A stretch of DNA of 59,328 bases from Bartonella vinsonii subsp. arupensis OK-94-513 (GCF_000278235.1 NZ_JH725039.1:80130-139457), one strand, 5' to 3'; shown: positions 36,121 to 46,017, counted from the first letter of the stretch. A program made the numbers and translations. Notes: a model not told the origin generated them from the letters alone.

Positions 36121-37310
36121 AAAAAAAACAACCCCCTCCTCTACAGCTTTCAGTACAAGAACTCATAAAACGCTATGAACAAACCGCAGCAGACCACACT
36201 TCCTCAGAAATCCTCTCCCCAAAATCTGCCCCACAAAGCAAACCGTCTCCTGCCTTAAAAGAAAACCAGCAAAGACACTCTGTAAGAAGCACGACAGAGC
36301 AAAATGAAGAGGAACCCCTCTACGCAACAATAGCTTTACAAACAACAACAAAAGTTCTCTCAGAAGCACAAATCATGAAGCTTCTTCCACACAGCCAATT
36401 GGTGCGTACATATCAAGAGAAAATCCAAAATTTGTGCCAAATTGTTTATGCCAACAAAAATCTTTTACAAGCAGAAATGGAGGCAATTCAAAAAAATCCT
36501 ACTCTGGGAGAAAGCCTCTCATGGCAAATTTCAGCACATCCGGAGAGTTTTTCTAAACTTGCCGGTCTTAATCTCTGTGGCATGAAAAACAACGCACGCA
36601 AAAACGCAGAAGAAAATCTTTCTACCCTTTGTGGCGCTGTTGCTGGTTACGCAGAAGCCGTACAATATGCAAAAGAAGACTTGTTGATAACCCCAGAAGC
36701 AGTCCTCACATATTATGAACAATCAATGGGCTGTGAGGCTGTAGCCCAAATCCTGCAAAGTTCAGACCAAACTGAAAGGGAGAATGCAGAAATTTCTACC
36801 ATGGTTCAACAAAATCCAGCGGTTAAAAGATATCAAGCACAAGTTAAACACTGGTGCCATGTTGTTTTTAGCAAATCGAATATTTTGGCAAGCGAAATGA
36901 CAGAAATTCTCCAAAATCCTGCTAGGGCAGAGGAATTGACATGGCAACTTTCCGCATATCCGCAGTCTTTTCATCCCTATGCTGGTGTAAGCATGTGTGG
37001 CTTTAAAAATAGTGCCCGCAGACATGCTGAAGCAGGCCTTCCTTCCCTGATTGACACCATTGACAATTATGCAACTGTCGTCCATTTGCTAAAAGAAAAC
37101 CTTGTGCAACAATCCCAACAACTACAACAAAAAACCTGTGATCCCTCTGTTAAACTGGCTAAAGACTTAACTAAGTCTTCTAAACTTCCTGAATATTTGT
37201 CATCCGCCGCACATCATGAGACGAGAAAAACCTCTCAACAGACGCACGAAAGAACACAGGACATTTCCCGCAAAGTATCAGCACCCAAAACGATGGCTTT
37301 TGCCAGCTAA
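36117..37310 (+). CDS. BepE-like effector with two BID domains
   Basis: 397 residues from ATG 36117, placed by the shared leader AAAGGAAACATGC; an in-frame extension to 35997 would run through the leader repeat. The N-terminal 85 residues are disordered with one tyrosine motif (EEPLYATIAL). BID1 about 86-190 and BID2 about 226-330 share the signatures YQEKIQNLCQIVYANK and YQAQVKHWCHVVFSKS and a conserved KNxARxxAE near each end. Tail ends MAFAS. Two BIDs plus a tyrosine motif fit the BepE/BepF group, whose second BID counteracts cell-fragmentation effects of other Beps; the exact orthologue is uncertain. Confidence 0.78.
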   Translation: MKKKQPPPLQLSVQELIKRYEQTAADHTSSEILSPKSAPQSKPSPALKENQQRHSVRSTTEQNEEEPLYATIALQTTTKVLSEAQIMKLLPHSQLVRTYQEKIQNLCQIVYANKNLLQAEMEAIQKNPTLGESLSWQISAHPESFSKLAGLNLCGMKNNARKNAEENLSTLCGAVAGYAEAVQYAKEDLLITPEAVLTYYEQSMGCEAVAQILQSSDQTERENAEISTMVQQNPAVKRYQAQVKHWCHVVFSKSNILASEMTEILQNPARAEELTWQLSAYPQSFHPYAGVSMCGFKNSARRHAEAGLPSLIDTIDNYATVVHLLKENLVQQSQQLQQKTCDPSVKLAKDLTKSSKLPEYLSSAAHHETRKTSQQTHERTQDISRKVSAPKTMAFAS

Positions 37311-37341
37311 GCGGATATAAGCTTTAGTTTTTCATCTTGTT

Positions 37342-37376
37342 CTTGGCGCAATTTCCGCAAAGGAGTTTGCGCCAAG
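37342..37376 (+). terminator. CTTGGCGCAA hairpin after the BepE-like gene
   Basis: CTTGGCGCAA (37342-37351) pairs with TTGCGCCAAG (37367-37376). Confidence 0.65.
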
Positions 37377-37602
37377 TGCCATAAGCATTGTAAGGGAGAA
37401 GCTTTACCAGAATTTCCCCATTATTTGACATAACCTATTCATAAACCTGCATATTGATAATGATCCGTATAAAGAACACAAAATCTTTTAAAAGTATTTT
37501 TAGCGTCCTCCATAAAAAATGATGAAAAAGCATCACAAAATGGAGAGAACAGCGAAGGGGGATTGAAAAACAAAGAGTGTAAAAGTTTGAAAGGAAACAT
37601 GC

Positions 37603-39567
37603 ATGAAAAAAAGACAACCCTCCCCTTTTGTAGCGGGCATGATGGAAAAATTTCAAGGACAGGATGAACACTCTACCGCAAAGCCTATCCCCCCCAAAAC
37701 TCCCCCCAAAGAGCAAAAACCATTTCACCACAAACCCTCGGAAGAAACCCTAAGCACAACAATTTCTCCACAAAGACCACCACGCGCAAAAGACAAGCAG
37801 CAAAACAATATAACCCCACAAGACAGTGAAACAACAAACTTAAACGTTGCTCCACAAAGACCACCACGTGCAAAAGACAGACAGCAAAACAATATAACCC
37901 CACAAGACAGTGGAACAACAAACTTAAACGTTGCTCCACAAAGACCACCGCGTGCAAGAGACAAGCAACAAAGCGACACAATCGCACAACAAAGTACAGG
38001 CATCTATCCAAAGGTTATTTTACAAAAACCACCACATACGAGAGGCATGCAAAAAAACAGCTCTTCATCCCAAGAAAGTGAAGGCCTTTACGCATCGCCT
38101 ACTCCATCTGCTCCACAAAAACCACCACGTGCAAGAAGCATGCAGACAAGCAGTACCTCATCACAAGAAAGTGCAAATCTTTACGCACCACCTGCTCCAC
38201 CTACTCCACCTAAAATGCAGCACAGGAGAGGCATGCAAAAAAACAGCTCTTCATCCCAAGAAAGTGAAGGCCTTTACGCATCGCCTACTCCATCTGCTCC
38301 ACCAAAACCACCACGTGCAAGAAGCATGCAGACAAGCAGTACCTCATCACAAGAAAGTGCAAATCTCTACGCACCGCCTACTCCACCTGCTCCACCTACT
38401 CCACCTAAAATGCGACACAGGAGAGGCATGCAAGCAAGCAATACTTCCTCCCAAGAAAGCGGAAGCCTCTACGCGTCGCCCGCTTCATCTGCTCCACCAA
38501 AACCACCACGTGCAAGAAGCATGCAAACAAGCAGTACTTCTTCCCAAGAAAATGAAAATCTCTACGCATCGCCTGCCCCACCAAAACCACCGCGCACGAG
38601 AAAGCCATTGGTTAATACAATGGAAAAAGAACTCTTGATCGAAGCTCATAAAGAAGAAATCCGATATTTTTGCAAAATTGTTTATGGTGACAGGCTTGTC
38701 TTGGAAGAACGAATGGAAGACGTTCGAAATAACTGGACACTGGGAGAAAAGTTATCATGGGAGGTTACAACACATCCGGAGTCTCTTTCTAAGTTTGCTG
38801 GTAAAAAAGTTCTTGGCGTGAAAACGCATGCGCGCAAAGAAGCTGAAAAAAGTGTTGCATCCTTATATTCTGCCATTAATGATTATGTGTATACTGTAAA
38901 ATACGCACAAGAAAGAAATTTGCTTGTTTCTCATAAAAAACAAAGAAGCCATGAACAAACAACTGAGAGCATGCAAATAGCTGAAAGCCTACAACATCCG
39001 CTTCCTCTTCAAAAGGAAGTAGAACCTCTCTCCAATCAGGAAATTGCTAAAAGAGTTCAAAAAGATCCAGCGGTTCGGTATGCTCGATCAGAAATCCAAT
39101 TTTGGTGCAAGACTGTTTATGGCAACCCTTTTGTTTTGCAATATCAAACCGAGGATATTCAAAAAATTCCTTCTATGGGAGAAGAGCTTTCACTGCAAGT
39201 TGCAAACAAGCCTACTTTTTTTGCACCATTGGCAGGTCGTCAAACGCTTGGCATAAAAAATGAGGCACGCAAACAAGCTGAAATAAATCTTCCCACCTTG
39301 TGTACCGCTATTAAAGATTATGCAGACGTTGTCAAAAAAGTAAGAGAAGACATTGTGCTAACCCACCAAGCACAACAGTATGAACACCCCATAAGAGAAA
39401 CAGAAAAAAAACAGCAAGTCTTACCAAAATCTCCAAAACAACTCGAGCGCTCATCAGAAAATATACATCAAAAAGTTAGTGAAACCTCTCAGAAAACAGA
39501 CCAAAAGTCCCCAGACATGCGACCACGAAGATCTGAAACACAAAAAACAATGGCTTTTACCAGATAA
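37603..39567 (+). CDS. BepE-like effector with Pro/Tyr repeat arrays and two BIDs
   Basis: 654 residues; ATG follows GAAAGGAAACATGC. Residues about 58-140 are three 28-residue repeats (PPRAKDKQQNN...). Residues about 145-330 are alternating 31-residue units, each with a tyrosine motif (GLYASP, NLYAPP, SLYASP, NLYASP) next to PPKPPRAR, which fits a class II SH3 ligand (PxxPxR). BID1 about 340-440 (EIRYFCKIVYGDR) and BID2 about 480-585 (EIQFWCKTVYGNP). Tail ends MAFTR. It should be delivered by VirB/VirD4 and act as a multivalent host signalling scaffold. The repeats also keep a 235-codon alternative frame open, which is not a gene. Probably BepE or a rodent-lineage relative. Confidence 0.82.
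   Translation: MKKRQPSPFVAGMMEKFQGQDEHSTAKPIPPKTPPKEQKPFHHKPSEETLSTTISPQRPPRAKDKQQNNITPQDSETTNLNVAPQRPPRAKDRQQNNITPQDSGTTNLNVAPQRPPRARDKQQSDTIAQQSTGIYPKVILQKPPHTRGMQKNSSSSQESEGLYASPTPSAPQKPPRARSMQTSSTSSQESANLYAPPAPPTPPKMQHRRGMQKNSSSSQESEGLYASPTPSAPPKPPRARSMQTSSTSSQESANLYAPPTPPAPPTPPKMRHRRGMQASNTSSQESGSLYASPASSAPPKPPRARSMQTSSTSSQENENLYASPAPPKPPRTRKPLVNTMEKELLIEAHKEEIRYFCKIVYGDRLVLEERMEDVRNNWTLGEKLSWEVTTHPESLSKFAGKKVLGVKTHARKEAEKSVASLYSAINDYVYTVKYAQERNLLVSHKKQRSHEQTTESMQIAESLQHPLPLQKEVEPLSNQEIAKRVQKDPAVRYARSEIQFWCKTVYGNPFVLQYQTEDIQKIPSMGEELSLQVANKPTFFAPLAGRQTLGIKNEARKQAEINLPTLCTAIKDYADVVKKVREDIVLTHQAQQYEHPIRETEKKQQVLPKSPKQLERSSENIHQKVSETSQKTDQKSPDMRPRRSETQKTMAFTR
37777..38030 (+). repeat. 84-bp in-frame tandem repeat, three units
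   Basis: Units begin CCACCACG at 37777, 37861 and CCACCGCG at 37945, exactly 84 bases (28 codons) apart; the first two and a half are nearly identical. Confidence 0.85.
38041..38600 (+). repeat. 186/195-bp higher-order tandem repeat
   Basis: AGAGGCATGC recurs at 38041, 38227 and 38422. Each long unit is two half-units, one with GLYASP or SLYASP and one with NLYAPP or NLYASP. The 9-base length difference is a three-codon insertion of PPT/PPA. Confidence 0.85.
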
Positions 39568-39588
39568 ACCGCTTTATTTTCTCTGTTC

Positions 39589-39624
39589 CTTTGGTGCAAT
39601 AAACGCAAAATCATTGCACCAAAG
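39589..39624 (+). terminator. Hairpin after the repeat-rich bep
   Basis: CTTTGGTGCAAT pairs with ATTGCACCAAAG (12-bp stem, 12-base loop), a drifted member of the CTTGGCGCAA hairpin family. Confidence 0.6.
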
Positions 39625-39812
39625 TCTCTGTTGCTGTTACGGAAAATATAAAATACCCCCGTCGTTTCATCGGTAAGTTTCTACAACTTCATTACAATAT
39701 CTTCTTTACACTTGCAAAGGACAGGATTGTTTTTATGCCAACCATAAGAAAGAACTTATAACACTTTTTGCCTCTGGCAAAAAAATATAGGAGGGACTTT
39801 AAAAATGAAATA

Positions 39813-40390
39813 AAAAGCTCGCTGAAAAGAATAACTTGCAAAGCTTAACGCGAGAAGAACGCATTAAACATATGACTGAAATAATGATACATTTTCATGA
39901 CATGCATCCCTTCAAAGAAGAGAAAAAGCATATAAAACAAATCTTTATTGAGAAACGCACCAAAGCAGAAGACCAAAAGTTCAATTTTTCTCTTGTGACA
40001 AAAAAACGCAAAATATTTGTCCGCACAACAGCGCTGTACCATGGCGATCAAGAGCCAATCAAACATTCGCTTGAGAATATTTCCAATCCAGAAGAATTGC
40101 TTGTTTTAAAGGAATTATACGCATGCCATGAGGGGATTTAATGATAAGAGGATTTAATGAAAAAAATATCGTTTTACAATGATAGCACAAGAAAACCGTA
40201 TAATCATAGCTCCTATGAAGATTATAGACATGGATTCATGATGGATATTCATAAGACTAACATCATAGGAAATAAAAAACATCTTGCACCAGAGCAACAA
40301 ACAATATTGACAATGGATGCTCCCTCTTCTTTTACAGCGCCACAGACAAAAAATCTGCAAAACACACTTCTTCCCAAAGAAAAAACAGTT
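39813..40390 (+). pseudogene. Decayed FIC-bep
   Basis: 39813-40141 encodes the middle of a FIC domain: LAEKNNLQSLTRE, then HPFKEEKKHIKQIFIEK in place of HPFREGNGRTQRMFFEK, then FNFSLVTKKRK. From about 40145 the homology changes frame and continues with the OB-fold part (HGFMMDIHKTNIIGNKKHLA to LLPKEKTVPL), now in the frame of the next gene. The N-terminal FIC part and the whole BID domain are missing. It is a broken tandem copy of the following effector. Confidence 0.75.
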
Positions 40391-42196
40391 CCTCTCGAAA
40401 CACAGCCTCCCTCTTTGAAAAATCAAGAAAAGAAGATATCACCGCGTCATTTTATGTATCCAAACAGTGTCACACTGAAAAATAAATATGGCATAACAGA
40501 TTATGGTAAATTCCAAATGCAGTGTGCCCATGATTCAGCAAAAGCAATCATTAATCTGCGCCAAGAAGCACCACCACAAAAGCTAACATCAGCCTATCTC
40601 CTCTATATTCATCACACTTTATTTAAAAATACTTTTGAATGGGCTGGAAAAACGCGCGAGAAACCCTTTACCTTTAAAGATGGCACCGTTGCCTGTATGT
40701 CAGAAATGAAAAAAGCGAATATTTCTTTTGCATCAGGAAACAAGATACAAGAGGGCCTTGAAAATTTAGATAGAACATTGGCCGAGAAGAATTATTTAAA
40801 AGGCTTAACCCGCGAAGCATTTGTTGAAAATGCAGCGGAAATAATGATACAGCTGAACTATACGCATCCTTTCAGAGAAGGCAATGGACGCACGCAAAGG
40901 ATGTTTTTTGAAAAACTTGCTGAAATTGCAAGTCACAAGTTAGACTTTTCTCTAGTAACAGAAGAACGCATGAATCTTGCCAGTATTGCATCACTGCAAT
41001 CTGGTGATTCAGAACCGATGAAGCATCTGTTTGACGATATCTCCAATCCAGAAAAAACGCTCATTTTAAAGGAATTCATGGACCACATGAAAAAGATCGG
41101 GGTTAAGAATATGAAAGAGCGTCTTGTTCTAACAGCTAAAGAAGAGGAAACTCATACAGGCTTCTATAGAGGTGGTGGCGCAAATGGCTTTATGATCGAT
41201 GTTAAGGGCACTTTTATCATAGGGGATAAGAAACATCTTGCACCAGAGCAATTGAAGACACTAAAAATTGGTGATGCCATTACCTTTACAGTGCCCAAAG
41301 TTCAAGACTTACAACAAATACTCATCCCAAAAGAAAAAATAGCGCCCCTCACAAAAGAAAAAATAATTGAAAGGATTAAAGAACACCCATCAATCCAAGC
41401 AAGGAAACAAACAATCGAATCTTTGTGCAAGACTGTTTATGGTAATCCGTATATTTTGGAGGAAAAATTTGAAAAGATTCATGAAGATCCGCTTGAGGGG
41501 GAAAAACTTGCATGCCAAATTATAGAATGCCCTAAATCTATTTCTAAACTTGCTGGTATCAAAATAGGTAGCATAATTAATAACGCGCGCGCACGTGCTG
41601 AAGACAATATTTTATCCCTGTGTATCGCGATTGACCGTTACGCAGATACTTTTAAAGAAGTAAAACAGGACATTCTGCAGAACCATTTTGCAGAACAAAG
41701 GCGCTGTGAACAGTTGGTAGAAGTCCCTGGAGAATGGATGAAAGATCTCTGCTCCCTCTCAAAAGAACAACAGCAAGAAGCCTTATCACAATCTCGTGAA
41801 CTGAGAGCGGAAATAAGAGCTTATAGCGCAAAAATCAATACGCGCTTATCAGCAAGCGAGCATGAAGCAATAAAAGAAAATAATTACGAAAAGCTTGCTA
41901 AGACTATTGGCACATCGTTAAGCAAAGCACAAGAAATTACAAAAATCGTCCAATCTGTAAAAGAGATACGACAGAGCATCCCCGATAGAGAATTTTCTTG
42001 TCATACATTTGACGAGCAATCAGCACAAAATCTGCTTCAATCCATAAAAGAAAACAGTTACGAAAAATACATAAAAATTTTAAACCCAACAGCAATGAAA
42101 ACAGAGAAAACAACAGAAATCGTCATGCATAAAAAAACGATACAACAGCTCATTCAACCACGTAAAACTGAGCATACAAGGGCAATGTCTATCTAA
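40157..42196 (+). CDS. FIC-BID effector with canonical motif, N-terminally extended
   Basis: 679 residues as an open frame. Residues 1-85 are an OB-fold fragment of the broken upstream bep; the normal Bep N-terminus starts near residue 88 (KISPRHFMYPNSVTLKNKYG). FIC about 95-280 with the fully canonical HPFREGNGRTQR at His237, so AMPylation is expected. OB fold about 310-385; BID about 400-508; C-terminal extension with a degenerate second copy of IKENNYEKL (as IKENSYEKY), ending RAMSI. Other FIC-Beps here are 532-545 residues. Whether translation starts at 40157 or inside is open: no in-frame ATG occurs between residues 60 and 100 except the one in FMYPNS. This is the only effector here with an intact AMPylation motif. 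Confidence 0.78.
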   Translation: MKKISFYNDSTRKPYNHSSYEDYRHGFMMDIHKTNIIGNKKHLAPEQQTILTMDAPSSFTAPQTKNLQNTLLPKEKTVPLETQPPSLKNQEKKISPRHFMYPNSVTLKNKYGITDYGKFQMQCAHDSAKAIINLRQEAPPQKLTSAYLLYIHHTLFKNTFEWAGKTREKPFTFKDGTVACMSEMKKANISFASGNKIQEGLENLDRTLAEKNYLKGLTREAFVENAAEIMIQLNYTHPFREGNGRTQRMFFEKLAEIASHKLDFSLVTEERMNLASIASLQSGDSEPMKHLFDDISNPEKTLILKEFMDHMKKIGVKNMKERLVLTAKEEETHTGFYRGGGANGFMIDVKGTFIIGDKKHLAPEQLKTLKIGDAITFTVPKVQDLQQILIPKEKIAPLTKEKIIERIKEHPSIQARKQTIESLCKTVYGNPYILEEKFEKIHEDPLEGEKLACQIIECPKSISKLAGIKIGSIINNARARAEDNILSLCIAIDRYADTFKEVKQDILQNHFAEQRRCEQLVEVPGEWMKDLCSLSKEQQQEALSQSRELRAEIRAYSAKINTRLSASEHEAIKENNYEKLAKTIGTSLSKAQEITKIVQSVKEIRQSIPDREFSCHTFDEQSAQNLLQSIKENSYEKYIKILNPTAMKTEKTTEIVMHKKTIQQLIQPRKTEHTRAMSI

Positions 42197-42706
42197 ATGC
42201 ACGTATAAGCTTTAATTTTTTTCATTCTGTCTCACGCTGGATTATCGCTTTAAGATGGCTCTTTTCCATTGGTGATTTTCTTTCATCAAGAAATAAAGAG
42301 CCTAATCATGATTTGAGAAAGCAAAACAGAAAGCTTGAGAAGAAAAAATGCCATATGGATAATATCCAGAACAAATAAAACAAAACAGCAACGAAGAGAA
42401 AAATCAGTTTTACCCACTTTCTCTGCGACTTTTTTTTATTTGTTACAGTGCTCCATATATTCGGCTTGAGAGAAAGAATTTTTTATGTTTTATGCGTGCT
42501 CTCAAAGCTTTAGTACAAAGGCAACAAGCACAATTTAAAACAGCTTCATGTAGTTTTGTTGACAGAAAGAGAAACACCAGCGTAAAACGGTTTAAAAGAA
42601 TATTTATTAACACTCTTACATTAACATGTTGATCAGATTTTTATGATCTGATGCGTTGTATTCATTTTTTACCACCTGTCTTTCATAACACACCTGATAT
42701 ATCTTT
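42197..42706. other. Intergenic, right end of the bep island
   Basis: No ORF, repeat or clear hairpin; the switch from effector genes to conserved housekeeping genes occurs here. Confidence 0.5.
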
Positions 42707-44278
42707 ATGATCCTGATTAAAAAATTTGCTACTGTTGCTTCTGGAACCCTGATGAGCCGCATTTTTGGCTTTATACGCGAAATGTTGATGGCAGCAGCCT
42801 TGGGAACTGGTCCTGTTTCCGATGCCTTCAATGCGGCTTTTCGTTTTCCCAATACATTCCGCCGTTTTTTTGCTGAAGGCGCTTTTAATGCTGCTTTTGT
42901 TCCTCTTTTTTCAAAAAAAATTACCGAAGATGGTGGAGAAGCCGCCTGTAAATTTGCCGAAGAAGTGTTTGGCGTTCTCTTTTCGTTGCTGTTACTTTTA
43001 ACCATTGCCATGGAATTAAGTATGCCTTTTTTGGTCCGAACGATCATTGCTCCAGGCTTTACAGAAGACGCTACAAAATTTAACGCCACGATTCATTTTA
43101 CCGCAATTATGTTTCCCTATTTAACCTGTATGTCTTTAGCAGCAATGATGGGAGGGATGTTGAATGCCTTGCGGCGCTATTTTATCGCAGCTATAGCTCC
43201 CCTCTTTTTAAATATTATTCTCATATGTATCCTTGCCTATGCTTGGATTTATCGGCTCGATGCTTGGCATATCGGATTAAATCTTTCTTGGGGTGTGTTA
43301 GCTGCGGGAATTCTTCAACTCACTTTAATCGCTGTTGCTTTGCGTCGAAGTGGAATGAAAATTTTCCTCCGCCGTCCTCATTTTAGCCCCAATGTTCGTA
43401 AGCTTTTAACTTTAGCATTCCCTGCTGCCATCACGGGAGGCATCACGCAAATTAATTTGCTAATCAATACCAACATTGCTTCCAGCCAATCAGGTGCGGT
43501 ATCCTCTTTAATGTATGCTGATCGTCTTTATCAATTACCATTAGGCGTGATAGCAATCGCCATTGCAACCGTTCTTTTACCAGAGTTAACAAGAGCGCTA
43601 CGCAGCAAAAACCACGAAGAAACGCACGATTTGCAAAACCGTTCTATTGAACTCACCCTCCTGTTAACTTTACCGGCATCCATTGCCTTTTTGCTGCTCT
43701 CCACACCCATTGTCAGTTTACTTTTTGAGCGTGGACAATTTACCAGTGAATCAACACACCATGTTGCACAACTCCTTGGACTTTACGGATTAGGACTTCC
43801 AGCATTTGTTTTAATTAAGGTGTTTATTCCTAATTTCTTTGCGCATGAAGATACAAAAACACCGATGATAGTCACGGGCATTTGCGTTTTCATCAATATC
43901 AGTCTTGCTTTAACATTATTCCCCATTTTATCAGCACGCGGTATTGTTATTGCCGAAATCACCTCTGGATGGGTTAACACATTGTTGCTTTGTGGGGTTC
44001 TCCTCAAACGTGGCTATTGGAAAGTTGATGCACAACTGATAAAACGCATTGCCTGTCTGATGATTATCACTATTTTAAGCGCGATAACCTTTCATTATCT
44101 GTTTCATGTACTTGGCTTTTTGTCTTTCCCTTTATCCTCACACGCATCCTTTTTCTTGCGTGCCGGTACACTAGCAGGAATCATGTTTGCCCTCTTTTTG
44201 GTATATTTAAGTGCCTATTTTTTAATTGACACCCGATCCTTTTTCCTCACCCTTAAAAATTTCAAAAAACGCCTCTAA
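42707..44278 (+). CDS. murJ: MurJ lipid II flippase
   Basis: 523 residues with about 14 hydrophobic segments. N-terminal signature TVASGTLMSRIFGFIREMLM and FRFPNTFRRFFAEGAFNAAF are diagnostic of MurJ (MviN). It flips the lipid-linked peptidoglycan precursor across the inner membrane and is essential. Length is normal. Followed 78 bases later by trpS in the same direction. Confidence 0.95.
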   Translation: MILIKKFATVASGTLMSRIFGFIREMLMAAALGTGPVSDAFNAAFRFPNTFRRFFAEGAFNAAFVPLFSKKITEDGGEAACKFAEEVFGVLFSLLLLLTIAMELSMPFLVRTIIAPGFTEDATKFNATIHFTAIMFPYLTCMSLAAMMGGMLNALRRYFIAAIAPLFLNIILICILAYAWIYRLDAWHIGLNLSWGVLAAGILQLTLIAVALRRSGMKIFLRRPHFSPNVRKLLTLAFPAAITGGITQINLLINTNIASSQSGAVSSLMYADRLYQLPLGVIAIAIATVLLPELTRALRSKNHEETHDLQNRSIELTLLLTLPASIAFLLLSTPIVSLLFERGQFTSESTHHVAQLLGLYGLGLPAFVLIKVFIPNFFAHEDTKTPMIVTGICVFINISLALTLFPILSARGIVIAEITSGWVNTLLLCGVLLKRGYWKVDAQLIKRIACLMIITILSAITFHYLFHVLGFLSFPLSSHASFFLRAGTLAGIMFALFLVYLSAYFLIDTRSFFLTLKNFKKRL

Positions 44279-44356
44279 ATATTTTATCTTGCTTTCAGAA
44301 AGACGTTTTGACACAAAACACAAAAGGAATAATTTTATTTAAGAAAGAACGCTTCT

Positions 44357-45427
44357 ATGGACACTTTCACACCGCTTGTTTTTTCCGGCGTACAACCGAG
44401 TGGTAACCTACATCTTGGCAATTATCTTGGAGCCATCAAGCAGTGGGTTGAGCTGCAAACATCCTATCACTGTCTCTATTGCGTTGTCGACATGCATGCA
44501 CTCACAGTGAATCCTGATCCCCTTACTTTGACTGAATCAACCAGAACCGTGACAGCAGCCTTTTTAGCTGCCGGTATTGATCCTCAAAAACACATTATTT
44601 TCAACCAATCTCGGGTTTTTCAACATGCTGAACTTGCATGGATTTTAAATTGTATCGCCCGTATTGGTTGGCTCCAACGCATGACACAATTTAAAGATAA
44701 AGCAGGAAAAGATCGTGAAAAAGCATCCCTTGGGCTTTTTGCGTATCCAAGTCTGATGGCTGCTGATATTTTGCTCTATCGTGCCACACATGTTCCGGTA
44801 GGAGAAGATCAAAAACAGCATGTTGAACTCACACGTGATATTGCGCAAAAATTCAATAACGACTATGCTGAGCGCATTGCAGATTTAAATTTCGCTGTTT
44901 CGATGCAAATGGGGGAAGAAAAAAGACAAGGCTTTTTCCCCATGCCAGAAGCGCTGATAGGGAAAACAGCCATGCGTATTATGTCGTTGCGCGATGGTAC
45001 AAAAAAAATGTCCAAATCAGATCCTTCAGATTTTTCGCGCATTAATCTCACCGATGATGCTGATCTTATTGCCAAAAAAATCCGCAAAGCAAAAACGGAC
45101 TCCGCCCCTCTTCCCGATACACTAACAGAGCTAGAAGGACGACCAGAAATCGACAATCTGCTTGGTATTTATGCGGCCTTTGCAAAAGTAAGCAAAGAAA
45201 AAGCGCTTTTAGAGTTTTCAGGCAAACAATTTTCGCTTTTCAAAACAGCCCTAGCGGACCTTGCTGTCCATACGCTTGCACCCATAACAGAGGAACTGCG
45301 TAGATTGTATAAAGAAAGCGCTTATATTGATTCTGTTTTGCATGATGGCGCACAGCGTGCCGGTGCATTAGCAGAAGAAAATATGAAAAAAGTCCGTGAA
45401 ATTGTTGGTTTTTTGCACGATACATGA
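44357..45427 (+). CDS. trpS: Tryptophanyl-tRNA synthetase
   Basis: 356 residues. Class I synthetase with the HIGH-like [13 protein letters not shown] (residues 12-24), [20 protein letters not shown] and the KMSKS loop ([10 protein letters not shown], about 215-224). Charges tRNA-Trp in the cytoplasm. Complete and conventional. Confidence 0.96.
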   Translation: MDTFTPLVFSGVQPSGNLHLGNYLGAIKQWVELQTSYHCLYCVVDMHALTVNPDPLTLTESTRTVTAAFLAAGIDPQKHIIFNQSRVFQHAELAWILNCIARIGWLQRMTQFKDKAGKDREKASLGLFAYPSLMAADILLYRATHVPVGEDQKQHVELTRDIAQKFNNDYAERIADLNFAVSMQMGEEKRQGFFPMPEALIGKTAMRIMSLRDGTKKMSKSDPSDFSRINLTDDADLIAKKIRKAKTDSAPLPDTLTELEGRPEIDNLLGIYAAFAKVSKEKALLEFSGKQFSLFKTALADLAVHTLAPITEELRRLYKESAYIDSVLHDGAQRAGALAEENMKKVREIVGFLHDT

Positions 45428-45472
45428 AACAATAAGATTTTAATCGTAAAGAGTAAAAGAGAGAGAAAATGC

Positions 45473-45964
45473 ATGGCTTCCAAGCAAAAAACTCTGAAAA
45501 ACAAACATAAGAAAAAAATTTTGGTCATTATCGATGAAACACCAGAATGTCGGCGTGCCGTTGCTTTTGCTGCAAAACATGCTCACAAGACCAACAGAAC
45601 ATTGGTTTTGCTTTGTGTTGTTGACAGTATAGAATTTCAACATTTTCTGGGTGTTAACAATGTTATGCGTACGGAATCAACGCAAAATGCCCATAAAGTG
45701 CTGGGAGAACTTGCCCATGATATACGCACCACCCATGCTCTTGACACAGAAATCATTATACGTGAAGGTGAAAAGATTGATGAAATTTCCAAACTGCTTG
45801 ATGAAGATAAAGAGATTGCACTGATTGTTTTAGCCGCCAGTGAACACACAGAGGGACCAGGACCGCTGATTCAACTCATTGGCAATCGAGGAGCAGCTTT
45901 TTCAATTCCTGTCACCGTTATTCCGAGCAATCTTGCGGATGAAGATATTGAATCCATTGCCTAA
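45473..45964 (+). CDS. Universal stress protein (UspA family)
   Basis: 163 residues. Usp fold: strand KKKILVIIDETPECRRAVAFA at the start, LVLLCVVDS, EGEKIDEI, then IVLAASEHTEGPGPLIQLIG near the nucleotide site and IPVTVIPSN at the end. The usual Gly-x2-Gly-x9-Gly-Ser ATP motif is not clean, so ATP binding is uncertain. Lies between trpS and nfuA in one orientation with short gaps, possibly co-transcribed. Confidence 0.85.
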   Translation: MASKQKTLKNKHKKKILVIIDETPECRRAVAFAAKHAHKTNRTLVLLCVVDSIEFQHFLGVNNVMRTESTQNAHKVLGELAHDIRTTHALDTEIIIREGEKIDEISKLLDEDKEIALIVLAASEHTEGPGPLIQLIGNRGAAFSIPVTVIPSNLADEDIESIA

Positions 45965-46017
45965 AAACAATAAGAGGCATCATTGTCTTCCTCATCCCTC
46001 ATTATCAAGGAGAGTCT

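Noticed and set aside
37931-38638. 235-codon ORF in another frame of the repeat-rich bep
   Set aside because: It exists because the tandem repeats lack stops in that frame; the translation is His/Lys-rich repeat noise and the main frame has BID domains and a good start.
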